Shown here: positions 1 through 14,549 of the stretch, one piece after another
How the letters are laid out: every line of letters starts with the position of its first letter
Position numbering within the stretch: the first letter of the stretch is position 1
NCBI GenBank assembly: GCA_025201365.1
Contig: JAIXMF010000001.1
Span: 372,001 to 436,000 of the forward strand
Length of the DNA stretch: 64,000 nucleotides
Direction: 5' to 3'
Source: Syncephalis plumigaleata
Lineage: Eukaryota > Zoopagomycota > Zoopagomycetes > Zoopagales > Piptocephalidaceae
Made by a program: the position numbers and the translations under genes
Notes under the pieces: generated by a model
The model's input: only the letters and a program-made list of their open reading frames with translations
Databases searched by the model: none
What the model was told of the DNA's origin: nothing

Positions 1-640
1 GCAATAGGCCGGGTGTATTACCTGTATTGTCTCGTATATATGACGCTGGGCACGTGAGGGTATTTTATTTATTCAGTTAAGAAACGACCAGTTTGTCTGC
101 GTCTGCTTCGTTACGACACGTGCTGTCCACTCGGTTATTTGTAATGGTGAGCTCATTCAGAATCGATAGCATTATCAACTTCGTCTCGCTCATGTAGTGT
201 GCGACAGATGCTCTTTAATGGATAATGCCGAGGTGCGACTCTGGCCGCGCATTCCCAACGCTTGAATGTGTTTACACGATTGTATATGGAAATTAGTCTC
301 TTTTGCTTAAACTGATATCATGACAGTTTACTGGAAGAACGAGCATTCCATCTTCTAGAACTAACAGGTCATAAAACTAAACACAGGCGAATAACTGGTC
401 AGCTTGACATTGTCTAGTTGACAGCTCGACTAATCCATTGAATGATGAGTTAATGATTAATGATGTCGTCATATTCTAGTACTTTGAGAAATGATGCACT
501 CATCAAGTTGGGAATCTCTCTGAAGTATACTAATTCTAGTGCATGTTAAATCAATTAAAACGTGTATTTATTACTGATACTATTTACCACACCATTCAAT
601 AGAAATCGAATAGGAAAAATAATGAGAAATGTCATTGCGT
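1..640. other. gene-free stretch
   Basis: No reading frame of convincing composition and no RNA gene is seen. The DNA is AT-rich with scattered stops in all frames. It lies downstream of the tRNA-Ser gene and its duplicated 3' flank. Confidence 0.5.
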
Positions 641-760
641 ATATTGATTGATTACTTGCCTCGCATCACATAGAACATGCTCCACGTACTCCCATTCTTA
701 TGGCTACATATCCATTTTAAGCAAAAAAATAATGGAATCAGAGTTACACGCAGCAAAAAA
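641..760 (-). repeat. 3' flank shared with the second tRNA-Ser gene (inverted copy)
   Basis: Read on the minus strand, this stretch is nearly identical to 16337-16459, for example in GGATATGTAGCCATAAGAAT and GTGGAGCATGTTCTATGTGA. The 5' flanks of the two tRNA genes are unrelated, so one end of the duplication lies at or near the tRNA 5' end. It is non-coding. Confidence 0.85.
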
Positions 761-842
761 CGTCAGCGACAGGATTTGAACCTGTGCGGGCAGAGCCCAA
801 CAGATTTCAAGTCTGTCTCCTTAACCACTCGGACACACTGAC
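761..842 (-). tRNA. tRNA-Ser (anticodon TGA)
   Basis: On the minus strand an 82-nt cloverleaf folds with acceptor GTCAGTG pairing with CGCTGAC. It has a serine-type long variable arm, and the T loop is GGTTCAAATCC. The seven-base anticodon loop reads CTTGAAA, giving anticodon TGA, which decodes UCA. A T run follows the 3' end on the sense strand and can serve as the Pol III terminator. The gene and about 115 bases of its 3' flank recur inverted at 16255-16459, where the anticodon is CGA. Confidence 0.93.
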
Positions 843-2486
843 GATCTGTGACTTCCTCGCCACAAAAATTTACGGATTTTTTGGTAGACTATCTGCTTCT
901 TGCAAAAAGCCCACTTTTTTGGGTGCCCTAAAAATTGATTAAAAATTGGTATTTGCGTTAGTTGTATACAGCTAGCGATAGCGCAATGGAAAGTGAGGTT
1001 ATATGAATGGTTAAATAATGATGCTGTGTAATAAAATATGTAAATTTCGAAAAGTGTATTCAATAATAGGGAAATCCGTATAGTTTAACAGGTAGCAAGG
1101 GCACGAACAGTCTACGGCAATGCTGACAGTACACAAAGAAAGGCATAGAATATTGAGAGAGAAACTAGCATAATACTTTGCTGTGGCATTGCGGTTAATG
1201 ATGATTACAGCGAGTGTGCGTTTTACGTTGTACTAACAGATAGCATAGTGCCTGTTGTACCATATAATTATGTCATAGTTATGAATAGAATGACAGCGTG
1301 GTAGTAGCAATAAAGTAAGCGCATTGTTATGATATAGTGTCGAGATTAGAGGAAGAAGAGAAAGGAAAACAAGTTACATGTAATTGTAGTGAAGCAAGTC
1401 AACGACAAATACTTTAAGGGGAGGAAGTAGTGTCAATGGTTTGTTTTCGAGTCAGGTGGAAATGCTTATAACGGTAGAGTGTTATTCAATAATGCACTAC
1501 CAACAGCATTAAACACGCAACATAATAATACACGGCCTAACGACTCTCGATAACCACTCACTTCAATAACCCAAACGATCATATCTCTGTACTTTATTTT
1601 ATCTCATATGATCATTCATTTGAATGTTGTCAATTTGGTTTATTATAATAAAATAAGCTACGGCAACATTAAAAGAAAAAAAAAAATTTAAGGGGAGGAA
1701 GTAAAGCAATAGAGAGAGAGAGAAAAGGAAAGACGACAATAAAGAAGTGGTATTTTTATGGCATGTCATCAAAATCTAGTGATGCAGTAAGCCATGAACA
1801 ATATATTGCTATGCCGGTATATTGCGTGCCAATTAGCGTCTACTATGTAAACAACTGTTGTTTACAATTTTACTTGACTACAAGGATAATCTATGGTAAC
1901 GAGGCTGGGTCACATTGTATAAATAAATATCAACCTATTTTTATAAGCCAGTGTCACGTTGACAAGGAAGTGGCGGTAGTATTAGAAGAGTTGACTGTCT
2001 CCGTACATGTTATGCTTATTTGTCATAGCCCAAGCCAGCTTTGTTCTCCTTAGTATCGGTGATGATCTACAAGGTACGCTACTAACTTTGTGGATTTACA
2101 CTTGCTTCGTCTTTATTCTCTGCTTTGCACCTTATCTTTGCATTAACACAATTGACGTGTTTATTTCGCCTCTATCGGCAAGCATCGTGGTTTCTATTAG
2201 TGTAGCGCTGGCCGTCATCCATTTTATAACAATACCATCCCTGCACTGTTGAAAGCACTGCAAGTGACTGCGTTGAAGTAGTGCTGCATCATTTTTGATA
2301 TCGTGCGAGTATACTTTTTGATTTCGCTACATTTGACGTTATCTTGCAGTAGGTCCAATTGTAACTGATACACGTATGTATGAACAGGCATACTCATTTC
2401 GGATTACTTTATTAGACGTTATTAAATTGCCGTAACTATTGCTATTAGGCTATATAGATCGGCTAACCAAACGATTCATACAACCA
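843..2486. other. intergenic DNA before the arrestin gene
   Basis: No recognisable gene. Short frames at 1763-2053 and 2007-2252 have no family features and biased composition. The right end is likely promoter and leader of the arrestin gene. A possible 3' splice site (CTATTAG at about 2448) just before the arrestin ATG allows for an upstream non-coding exon. Confidence 0.4.
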
Positions 2487-5400
2487 ATGCCGCACGACAT
2501 CGATTCCATTGCCTTTCGAAGGCCGAAAACCTTCAGTGCAGGTGAACAGCCTATTCCCATCGTTGCCCCGGATGAATTCCTAAATCCATATGGTGCAAGA
2601 CGGCTGCAGTCGAGTCAAACCAATGCAAACACCAGTAGCAATCGACTCGCAGATGATATGCACGCTACCAATGGTGGTCGTCGTCGTAAAGAGCGCGCAT
2701 CAAATGCATTGGAACCAAGTGGTTCGTCGACTGCCATCACTCAGCTACCCGATCATCAAGGAGAACATAGCTCGCGCAACGCTATAACACCAATGATGCC
2801 TACTGCAGGGATAATACGACGACATGGTCGAGTCAAGCTAAATTTAAGCTTAGATGACGTGGTATTCATTGCCGGAGGTCATGTTTCCGGTCGGTTGAAG
2901 GTGCGCTGCAAAAGCCGTCATAACGTTCGTTTCGGTGAGATATGGGTGGAGCTGCAAGGCCACGAGCAAGGTAGGAATTACTGACTATTGTCTCGCATTA
3001 CCATTTGGCTTTTTATTGACGATAAATGTTGCTGCTGCTGCTGCAGTGATGTCTCGAAGAGCTAGCGCGCTGCAGCGAATTCAAGATATCGTTCATTTGG
3101 GAAATAGCAGTCGAGTGCAGTATTCGCTGGTGAATACACGAGTGTTCATTCAGACGGCTGCAACACGTTCGGCTAGAATGCCTATATCTGCAGCCGTGGA
3201 TCCAGCAACCGGACCTGATATTCAGGGGTGCTGGCAGGCGCGTCAAGGTACTACAACACTGTCGTGGAGAATGCCATCGCCGTTGGACCTCCCTAGTATC
3301 TTCGAATCTCGTATAGCTAAAGTGAAGTATTGTGTAATAGCGTAAGTTCTAGAATAATCACGAGTGTAGCTTGCAGTAAACGCACGATAACTTACACGAT
3401 CGAATAGCGGTGTAGATGTTCTTTACAAGCATCGCAAGCTAACCGTCATTACCTCCTGCAACTTGCCTTTGTACGAAGTGTTGAATCGACAGCATCAACT
3501 GCTACCACTACTACTTCCAATACCTTACGTGCAAGGGAATCCTAGTGTAATAAAACGCGGTCTATTTGCTCGAGTATTCCGGAAGGGGCCTCGTACAAAT
3601 CAGTTTAGCGAGTTGGTAGGCATGAATCAACGTAGAGCAACGGCACGCGCAACGCAGCATCAAGTCAAATTACGTGCCCGTATTAATTCGAGCGTATGGA
3701 TTGCCGGCACGACTGGCTACATCGAGGTTTGCCTAAAGACCGATGTCGAGAAATGTGTAAGTGCTGCCACTGTGATAATGGGTTGGAAAGATTGAACAAG
3801 TAACATTACTTACCAATGATGCTAGGTAACTGCGATAAAGCTCGTGCTGCAACAAAAGGTCGAGACATTTAGTGCGGGCGATGTCCGGAAAATGAAGGCC
3901 GTACGCGAGCAAACCAAGACTATAAGCGAAGCGTTGTTCCGCGATAAATCGATATTGGCCAATCTAGCCAGAGTGCCAAACGATGATTGGCAACATGCTA
4001 CATTCAAACTGAATATCCCGGTAAGTACCACTATCATTATTAACGATAAGAGCGGGTCAGTAACCAGAGCAATAGGAGGGTATTCAAAGTGTTCGACATG
4101 CCGCGCATTTCAATGTAAACCATATACTATGCATCATTGTAACTATATCACGATGGTAAGTTGCCATAATGTGCGTGAAACTACGTATAAGCTATAACAA
4201 TTTATTATTAGTAGCGAGCTTTCCGTAGAGATCCCCGTTATCATTGCACATCCAGGATCGCTTGATGTGAAAAAGGTGGAAATAAAGAACAAACGTAAAA
4301 TCCATATCAACGAGGGAAACGCGAATAGTAGCCAACGGACTGGTAAGAGCAGCTTACTAATTTGGAATATTTATTAATATATATATATATTAATCACAAA
4401 CATGCCACATAATATTTCACAGAGGAACATGTCCCAGAAAGCGCTACCATCACTGAGACACCGAGTGTAGGCTCCAATGCCACATTAGTTCAGGGGCAGT
4501 ATAGTAGCAACGATATGGTAAACAATGAATCTAATGGTCGGCCCTCAGTGGATATTAAGCCACGCTCGCATCCACTGCCACCACCTCGACTTGATGACGC
4601 ATTGAACGCGCTTTTATCGTGTACAATCGCGGAAAAGGAATATAATGACTCATTGTTGCAACAGCAAACTATGTGCAACCAACATGACTCGTCAAATGCT
4701 CATGGTCGACGATTATCGGCCCCACCTTTATTCGGGACACGTCGTGGTCAAACGTCTAACACTATCGTACAAAAGCGAACAGTCTCCGCTAACATGGATG
4801 GCGAGCTTCCCTTGGTCGATAAAATGCACAAAGGAATGTCACTACAAGACACATATGCTAATACTGATGGATTTACTGGAGCATGGGCCATTGCTGGCAT
4901 GTCCAAACTAAATGGAATATCAGTGACAGATAAACAAAATGGTCAGCTTAACCACAACCACAACCACAGCGTGGACGACGATGACAACGTAAGCTTTATT
5001 AGTGTCATTGATGAAGAGATCGATAATGATGATGCCACGTTTTCACCTGATCCAAAAGAAAACGATAAACGTGATAACAGCCGTTTACGAGTAAAACCGT
5101 ACAAATCAAACCAAGTCCCAACGCGTCACGGGATCTACGACTCAATAGCCGCGGAACCACGTGAATGGTCAGATATTCTGGGACGACTACGAGAGGAACA
5201 TGCAAAAATGATAAAGATGCCACCATTAAAGCTGCAATCAAACAAGGAAGGCAACACCGGTGACACGTCATGTCCATCGGACAAAATGGACACTGGTTTA
5301 CAGGCACCACAACGGCCAACCTTACAAGTCCAGGATAATGTTTCTTCTTGTGATGCCGATACTAATAACACCGCTACTAATGGTACCCGTTCATTATCCC

Positions 5401-6443
5401 GCTTTACTAAAACACTACAATCATCCGAGCAACATTCAGCAGTAACAATGATAGCAACTACTTCTACTGCTCCTACTACTACTCCTATTACAATTAGTAA
5501 TACTGATCAGTCGACAATGAACCGTATGCCAAATGGTACTGGCAAGCCACGTAGTTTAATCCCTCGTAGATCAGTAAAACAACCGTCTACTCATCAAAAA
5601 AGGCAAGGTTCACGAGTATCTGGTCAGACGATATCATCAATACCATTTAAAAACAAGCCATTAACCAGTACGGATACGCAATCCGGCCACAACATACCAC
5701 GTTTGCACGATCGACAACGCGCGAAAAGAGGAGGTGTATCTACGCTAAAAACCGCGCCACGCTGTTCATCTCCCTTATCTCGTACACCGTTGTGCGGTAA
5801 TTCATCAGCTGTTGCGACAAAAGTGGAAGGAAATCCTCCGTCTAGATTACCCGTTTGGAAGGGGAAACCGCAAAGAAACGCGCCAACACTCGAGTCTCAC
5901 GTAAAAGGCAGCAGCAGCGATGACGACGATGACGACATATTATCGGAAGGGCAAGCGGAGAGATTGTCGCGTACAATAGAGCGACTTACTCGGGAGTTGT
6001 CTATGGCAGACAAGGAGACGGCCTCCATAGCGGCGGGAGAAATGTTGGAACCACCGAATGCACCATTCGCAGATAATGACGACGAGGTTCGTATGGTGTG
6101 CGGACGTGGCACGCCCACTAAACGATGGCTTGAAGCTGGCTCGTTGATTCGCGTGAAACCATCCACGTCAATGCATAACGATCATTATACAGGCCATTCC
6201 ATAGCAATGGAAAAAACAGCATCGTCGGCATCATCAACCTCGTCGTCATCGTCAACATCATCGAACAGTCAGCGTGAATATCGCCGTCATCTAAATGATC
6301 ACTATAACGGTCAGTGTCATAGTCCAACAGCGATGAACCATTGTCCTCGTCAACAAATGAATATCCAACAAAGTATCGACGGTCTTTTACGACGCTGTTC
6401 TTTGGGACAGTCCGATGACTGTGACGAGCCAGTTTACTCGTAA
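2487..6443 (+). CDS. alpha-arrestin (arrestin-related trafficking adaptor) with a long disordered tail
   Basis: Predicted 1184 residues in seven exons: 2487-2970, 3047-3341, 3408-3756, 3826-4020, 4076-4155, 4212-4342 and 4423-6443. The arrestin N fold is marked by VSGRLKVRCKSRHNVRFGEI and by SRIAKVKYCVIAGVDV. The arrestin C fold carries INSSVWIAGTTGYIEV and, across two splices, HFNVNHILCIIVTIS then SELSVEIPVIIAHPG. Proteins of this class link Rsp5-type ubiquitin ligases to membrane cargo or, as in Rim8, act in pH sensing. The last exon encodes about 670 residues of Ser/Thr/Asp-rich low-complexity sequence. I see no PPxY ligase-binding motif in it, so the route to a ligase is unclear. ATG 2487 is the first in-frame start of the arrestin frame; an upstream coding exon cannot be excluded. 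Confidence 0.85.
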
Positions 6444-9400
6444 TACGTTGTTGTGAATGGGTCAGGAATCATAATTGCTTTTTCTTTCCTCTAATCAGGT
6501 TTTCATCCAAAACCAAATTATTTACGAGTACAATTTTTTCTTTTCTTTTCTTGCTAATCATATGTATATTATGCTTCATTCTGATTTGACTGCAAAGTGA
6601 CGCCATTATGCCGGAGACAGTCATGGTGAAGCAGCATGTTCTTGTTAATAAAAATGATACTAAACATGTTCATGATGCACGTTTGCAAAGTGTGAAATGC
6701 ACTGGTACTTGCTGCCAATCCATTTGTATTTTATTCGTACTTGTCATGTAATAGTGTGCTGCAGGCCATACACATACGCATACACACACTCGCTCATTCA
6801 CTCGTACACATGCGTGCGGTTGAGGCTTCACTTCTTGGCTGTAACCGTATTTCAATTATCAAATCAGCTATCATCACGCTTATCCGCTATTCTTAGATGA
6901 GCACTCTACGACACATTAACGATTGGTCAATTCATTTCATGCTAAGTCTAGTAAGCGTTGGATGCACGGTCAAAAAAGACCAAACTGCTATGCTCGTCGA
7001 GTACATGCATGCAGCTTGAATGAATAGTCCATTCAAGGTGCTCTCGGTGAATGAAGCATGCTTGTCTGCTGGATGTGCATGGTTGCCGCGTTTCACGTCT
7101 TTATTTCATTATTAAATGGCCATTCTTGCACATCATCGATGTAGTAAGATAGTATCACCACCTATTAGTGCCAATGTCAATGTAAACTGATTTGATGGCC
7201 ACACCATTATCATTTCACATGTCTCCATTAGATTCAAGCTTGCTACTGCTACTGCTGTTATTGCTACTGCTGTTATTGCTACTGCTGTTATTGCCACTGC
7301 TGCTACACCAAGCTGTAACGCATCTAGTGACGGCTGTCATCCCCAAAATAGACACGGAAACTATGCTTGACTGCACCTATTTGTGCATGCATATCCACAA
7401 TTGTCTTGTGGTCGAGGGTGTCAGTAGTGGAATACCCATTAATATCACTATTGCTACTGCTACTGCTACTATTATTACGACTGTTGTACACCAATATTAC
7501 TATCAAACGTGGTTGCATCTTCGTCGAGTAAGTATCTGTGCAAGTGTGTTGCTTCCATTGATGCCACTTGTATTCTCTATTTGAATGTATGCTTGAGGTG
7601 AAGATGCGTATCTTTGTGTTCAACGCATCATCTACTCATTCGTGCACCCATGCGTAGATTAAGACGACGAGGACGACAGTTGGATCCAAAAATAATCTAT
7701 CACCGTTTTTGTTTATTCAAGAAAGCCTGGATGGCTGCGGCGATAGTCGGAAATAGGCAACTAGAGAACGTGCAGATATCATGCCCTCGCGTGCGTGCGT
7801 CACATTCCACCTTCCGTCTTTGTTTGTTGCGCTGCTTCTTAGCGGCAGTTAAGCCTGTAACTGCAGGCCGCCTTGTTACTTGCAACCAATGCACACGCCA
7901 TAGTCTATATGCGAAAAAAGCACGTCTAGCAGAGAAGGAAGGATGCTAGGAAGGAAGTAACAGGAGGAGGAAGGGCTAATGATAGGCTCTGGGGATGCAC
8001 TGAATAGTTACAGATCGATAGGACTAACGCAGCTATTCTGGATAAATGTTGGATGGGCACCGCTCAATAGACGAGTGTACCACTTGTTCAATTATTCTAC
8101 TACGCGTGCGTATGCTTTATCTCCTACTTGTCATATATAAATATTTATATATAAATATTGCTAGTGGTAGCGACGTCGACATTCATTCTTACACTTTTTC
8201 CATCGTACAGTTGATTGATTTATTGATTTGTACGGATATTTACCATTAGTGCCAAGTAAACCATCTTCTAGGCGAAAAGAAAGGAGCAATATCATTATTC
8301 CTACACTTTACTCGTTGTTTATTCATCATTGGTGCTCGTCTTTTCCCATTCAAGGCTACTACTACTACTACTACTAGTAGTTCTATTAATACTACCGTTG
8401 TTGTTGTCTGCCGACCCTCTCCATACGATCTTACAGCCTTACTGGAGCGTATCATTCGTCTCACTCTGCTGATATCTACGCAGTTGGCCTGTGCTTTCAC
8501 CATTCTTCTCCACTCGTATAAGATTGCGTATACACGTACGCGTACACATTCACACGCATTTACACCTACATACGTACATACTTCCTACGCGTACACACAC
8601 GCGCGCCTGGCATTGAACGGTCCCTTCCACCAATTGTTGCCCCATTTCACATACAAGCACTAGGTGTATTGGCTCGTGGTGCCGTTAGACTAGCTCCCCA
8701 TCCCACTTACGTACAAGTTTGCACCACCCCGTTTTTTACTTATCCGGTAAGTGTTCTACAAATACACAACTCCCACGCGCTATGCGTGATATCCTACAAC
8801 AAATGTTGCGTTTCAGTGTATTATGCCATACAAGGGGCCTTTAGTCATGTATGTGTACATGTATGTGTATGTGTAGATGTGTGGATATGTATGTATGTAT
8901 GTGCTTGATACATTTACTGTTATCATAAACAAGCACATGACATCACACGTCCCATAGGCATACTTTTTTTGCTCTAACACGTGTGTGGGTTATCTGATAA
9001 CTGCTCCTTGAATCTTTATATTCGTTCTCTGCTTCTTTCTTTGTTTTATTATCCAAACAAGATGTATATCTGCTAGTATATTTCATGATATTATCAGGCC
9101 TTCTCAATATGGGTGTAACGATAGCAGATCCCTGTTCCTACTACTTCTCCTCTTCTCTTCCTCCCCCTCTTTCTCTCTTTCTATGGTATGATATGCTGAC
9201 ATGATAGGTCGGCACATGCATTGCCGCTAATACGTACACTGATATCAGGTGGACTATGGCGCCACAGTACTCATGATCATGTACCATAGAACGACAAACT
9301 CGACCCCACGTGTAGACGCATTGGTCATATTTCTCCCCTTAATCGTGCACCAGTAGCAGCTGTACTTCCCGTTTCCCCTATGTTTCTTCCTTTTTGCTCG

Positions 9401-10365
9401 GCCATCTGCAAATAGACATACCAATATGAACCATAATGATTGCTGATTTAAAACATGTGTATTTACGACTCATTCACCGGATATATATGTATGCGTTCAT
9501 ACGATGCTAGATCCTTGAGCGAATGCTATATTTTTCTATTCTCTCTCTCTCTCTCTCTCTTGCTTTCTAGTCCAATTGATTTATTTACTATTCACGTTAT
9601 TCACACATTTATGTCATTCTTAGCAAGCTATACCTCTATTCTATCACCGATATAACGCACACGAACACACACATACAGATTGACATACTGGACTGTTATC
9701 TCTATTCTTTTTTTACTATTCTTTTCTCGAACAATAAGGAAAGCGTGTGGTGTGCTACTCCTTGGGGCCTTTTTTTCTTTTAAACAGCTGATCCCCAATT
9801 ATTCGACTACATCCACGGAATTGCCATTTTCATTTTCATTTACGCACGCGCACACGTACACGCATACACACGCGCACACTCACATATATACACTACGCAG
9901 AACCGTTTGCCTTATTATACTTGCGCTTCCAACTCCGCATTCATAGAAAAACTAGCGGTTTTCGTGTTTGACGACTAGTCTTTCAGCTATTAATCTCGCT
10001 TCACCCTGTTGTCTTGTTAGTGTAGCGCTTTCTTCTCCTATTACTACTACTGTGCTATCTGATTACGACGTGTATTGTTTGTGCAACTGCTCATTAAGCG
10101 CACAAGCCACGTTTGTAATTGCAGCAAGCCTGCAATTATTCCTACTATAACACTTGTCATAGCATATTTATATTCGCTGCACGCTCGTTGTATGTCTGTT
10201 CCCAATTACTCGTCACTTACCATTTCCTCTGTTAGCATATTGACCTGCTGGTAATTCCTTATTTCAACCCTTTCTTTAGGTAAGTGTAAATCGCGTTGTA
10301 GCATATCGACAACTAATATCGACTGTATTTTTCTTACAGGTTACTGACTATATATATTAGACAAT
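6444..10365. other. 3.9-kb gene-poor region upstream of the bHLH gene
   Basis: No gene could be recognised on either strand. The right half is pyrimidine-rich with CA/GT, CT and TATG tracts. Near the end lies a possible leader intron: GTAAGTGTAA at 10279 paired with TTTTCTTACAG ending at 10339, 26 bases before the bHLH ATG. This suggests a long, spliced 5' leader and extended promoter, as often found for transcription-factor genes. Open frames such as 7192-7584 are low-complexity Leu/Thr tracts. Confidence 0.5.
7225..7311 (+). repeat. short minisatellite, 15-base unit
   Basis: About four imperfect tandem copies of the unit TTATTGCTACTGCTG, flanked by extra CTACTG triplets. It produces an artefactual poly-leucine frame on the plus strand. 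Confidence 0.8.
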
Positions 10366-12642
10366 ATGTCGCAACATACTGTATATTCCATGCCCAATCC
10401 ATTGCCTATATCGCCGTCAGCCAGTGGACATGGCGTAGAATACGCGGTGAATACCATGGACTCGCTTTCCGCCTTTCCTGGACATCGTAGCGGTCTACTT
10501 ACACCAGGTACTCGTAGTGCTGCAGTGTCACCGTCGTTAACACCATTCAGGCCGAATAATTTCTCCAATGTCGCCAGTAGTCATAATGGGGATATCAGGG
10601 ATAACACGATGTCGCAACTGCCACCCTCCACCTCTACTGTGTTAACGACGTCTACCTCTGCATCTGCATCCCCATCTGCATCTTCCATGTATGCTCACTC
10701 CAATACCGTGGCGGGATCCATCAAGCAAGAAGCATCAGCACCATCGCATACTGCATTCTATCCGGGTGGCGCAAGCAACAGCTATAGCCGTGCGGCATCG
10801 CCTACCATGTATCAACAATCACAGCAAGCATTACAAGAAAAGTCCGGACATAATAGCATGTCCGTGCATCACCCTGCATCTATTTACCATACAGATAGCC
10901 ATGGTGCCACCCTCTCTTCCACTGTTAAGGCCAGTATGCATCAACACCCAAATACAGCCGTGTTGCCACCCATTACTTCGTTGTCCTTGGGTACAGTGAC
11001 ACCTGGTACGAGGACACCCAGTGGACATCCATCGCCCACTGCCGCCACCCATGGCCATATGCAGTCAGACAGCAGTCGTAGCTCTCCACATCAAAATAAC
11101 CCCTTATTATCCTCCTATGCTGGTGTCACGTCTGGTAAGTTGCCTTCATTGACTACAGCGGCCAACGTGGTACTCGCCAGCAATCATGAAATGATCAATG
11201 CCCATGGATATGCACAGCCCCGTGTATTGGCCGGTACATACAACAGTTCCATGTCAGCATCCGCTCCCGTTACGCGATGCTCATCGCCACGTCGTCGTAG
11301 CAGTCTAGACCATGAAACGACGGGCACTAATGAGCATCATTTGGGCGATGCCATTCATAAAGCGTTTCATCCATTGCTTTACACGGATAATTCACGTATG
11401 GTGTACGAGAAGAGTAGCGCAGCCGTATCTACCAATACCAATGCATCCATGGGATGTGGTGCTACTGGATCAGATACCATCATGACTAATTACCACCGTT
11501 CAGGGCCCATTAGTCTTCCGGGTAGTCCAACTCAACGTCAACGTCAGAGTGATGCTCGTGTACATCGATGGAATCATACAGCACATCATCCGTATGCCGT
11601 GCCATCACGTCCATACGGTCATTCAAGACAGAATAGCCCTACGGATAGACGCTCATTAGGAATGGCATCAGAGGGATACGCGCTATCTCTCGTTAATCCC
11701 AATACAATGATGCCAACCACACCTGCAACTACGACCGCTGCTGCTGCTGCTGCCAATAGAACAGGTGCCACCTCAGCCAACACTAGTGGTAACGTGAATC
11801 ATACGATCAATCCACAAATGCCAACACCTGTTCCACTAGGCGCAAATCCACCACAAACATCATCTTCTGCATATCCTTCCATGGCCCCTGGTATGACGGC
11901 ATCTTCGACATCTGTACTAAATGCATCTGCATCCGCAAACTCGTCAGCCTCAATGTCCTCGAGTATCATATCCAATCCAATGGGAATCGATCATCATAAT
12001 AATATTAGTATTAGCAGCAGCAATGGTACCACTATAGCCACACTAGAACGATTACGACGACGTCGCGAGAATCATAATCACGTTGAACGTCGTCGTCGTG
12101 ATCATATCAACGGTACTATTCGTGCACTCGCCTCGCTATTACCCGATCGTGGTCGTGGTGCCGATGGTCAGCGTCGTAACAAGGGCGCTATTCTTGAAAA
12201 TGCCGTGGAATGGCTACGTGAGGTACAACGGGAGAATGCATTGCTACGTGAGGAGAACACTATGCTACGTGAACGATGTGGTCTATTGCCACCTACAGTA
12301 GGACCTACTAGTGCTGCAGCAGCAATAGCCACACCGACAACAATGAATGGAGGATCGTCCGTCGTAGGCATCGGCAGTAATGAACCTAATGGTACGCATC
12401 CATTTCTAGCCGCTGCTCCATCTGTTCAAGCATCGGGATCATCTGCTCATCCGCAGCATCATGCAGCAATGTACGCACGGAATAATCACGCATCCATGAC
12501 ATCTATGCCGATGCCCGTTAGTCTCGCTGATCGCTCAGTCTCGGCACCTAACCCAATTATGCATGCCAATGTTGGTATGATGCCGAGGATAGATGAGATG
12601 AAACCGCAACTACCAGGTCTATCCACATTATTCGCTAAATGA
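10366..12642 (+). CDS. bHLH-leucine zipper transcription factor
   Basis: A single uninterrupted exon encodes 758 residues. Near residues 563-640 is a basic helix-loop-helix: basic region ENHNHVERRRRDHIN, helix 1 TIRALASLLP, a loop with DRGRGADGQ, then helix 2 KGAILENAVEWLREVQ. A short zipper with leucines in LLREENTMLRERCGLL follows. The basic region has the His, Glu and Arg spacing (H..E...R) of E-box CACGTG binders such as MITF/TFE, USF and yeast Rtg3. The first 560 residues are Ser/Thr/Pro/Ala/His-rich and probably disordered activation or regulatory sequence. The ATG is close to a possible leader-intron acceptor. Target genes cannot be inferred. Confidence 0.9.
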   Translation: MSQHTVYSMPNPLPISPSASGHGVEYAVNTMDSLSAFPGHRSGLLTPGTRSAAVSPSLTPFRPNNFSNVASSHNGDIRDNTMSQLPPSTSTVLTTSTSASASPSASSMYAHSNTVAGSIKQEASAPSHTAFYPGGASNSYSRAASPTMYQQSQQALQEKSGHNSMSVHHPASIYHTDSHGATLSSTVKASMHQHPNTAVLPPITSLSLGTVTPGTRTPSGHPSPTAATHGHMQSDSSRSSPHQNNPLLSSYAGVTSGKLPSLTTAANVVLASNHEMINAHGYAQPRVLAGTYNSSMSASAPVTRCSSPRRRSSLDHETTGTNEHHLGDAIHKAFHPLLYTDNSRMVYEKSSAAVSTNTNASMGCGATGSDTIMTNYHRSGPISLPGSPTQRQRQSDARVHRWNHTAHHPYAVPSRPYGHSRQNSPTDRRSLGMASEGYALSLVNPNTMMPTTPATTTAAAAAANRTGATSANTSGNVNHTINPQMPTPVPLGANPPQTSSSAYPSMAPGMTASSTSVLNASASANSSASMSSSIISNPMGIDHHNNISISSSNGTTIATLERLRRRRENHNHVERRRRDHINGTIRALASLLPDRGRGADGQRRNKGAILENAVEWLREVQRENALLREENTMLRERCGLLPPTVGPTSAAAAIATPTTMNGGSSVVGIGSNEPNGTHPFLAAAPSVQASGSSAHPQHHAAMYARNNHASMTSMPMPVSLADRSVSAPNPIMHANVGMMPRIDEMKPQLPGLSTLFAK

Positions 12643-13048
12643 ACAATACAATCCGCTAGTAAGAAAAGCACAACACCTTTATATACACAAAATAACACAC
12701 ACACACACACGTACGCACATACATATATTGTCATCATTCGTAAAGATAGAGATGATAATGATTGATGAATAGATACCTATGTGTATGTGCGTGCGCGTGA
12801 TCTTTCATTTCTTTTATTTACTCTCTTTCTATATATTATATTATTGCTGTTATTCAATCCTTTTTCCTATATAAATGAATGGAATAAAATGTAGACAAAT
12901 ACCATCATTATAAGCACATATTTATATACTATTAAAATATTCAACGACACTATCTATGATGACGATGACGATGATGATGATGATGATGATTGCAATAGTT
13001 TGCTTTATTCATGATCAATGGATTAACTGCCATGTAGACTGTGGCTAT
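12643..13048. other. convergent 3' region between the bHLH gene and RPT6
   Basis: Two genes end tail to tail here. The stretch holds a CA tract, a GAT/GATGAC microsatellite near 12960-12990, and GGAATAAAATG near 12880, a possible polyadenylation signal for the bHLH transcript. Confidence 0.5.

Positions 13049-14549
<1,501 letters not shown>

Noticed and set aside
4090-4155. Alternative arrestin exon starting at 4090 (CSTCRAFQCK...)
   Set aside because: It leaves the following exon out of phase and in a stop. The acceptor at 4076 gives arrestin-like HFNVNHILCIIVTIS and correct phase.
5005-5319. Minus-strand frames within the arrestin tail exon (also 5135-5371, 5897-6166, 6118-6327)
   Set aside because: Shadows of the low-complexity coding exon on the opposite strand.
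7192-7584. Plus-strand frame with poly-leucine
   Set aside because: Created by the TTATTGCTACTGCTG minisatellite; the rest is low-complexity and shows no splice or family context.
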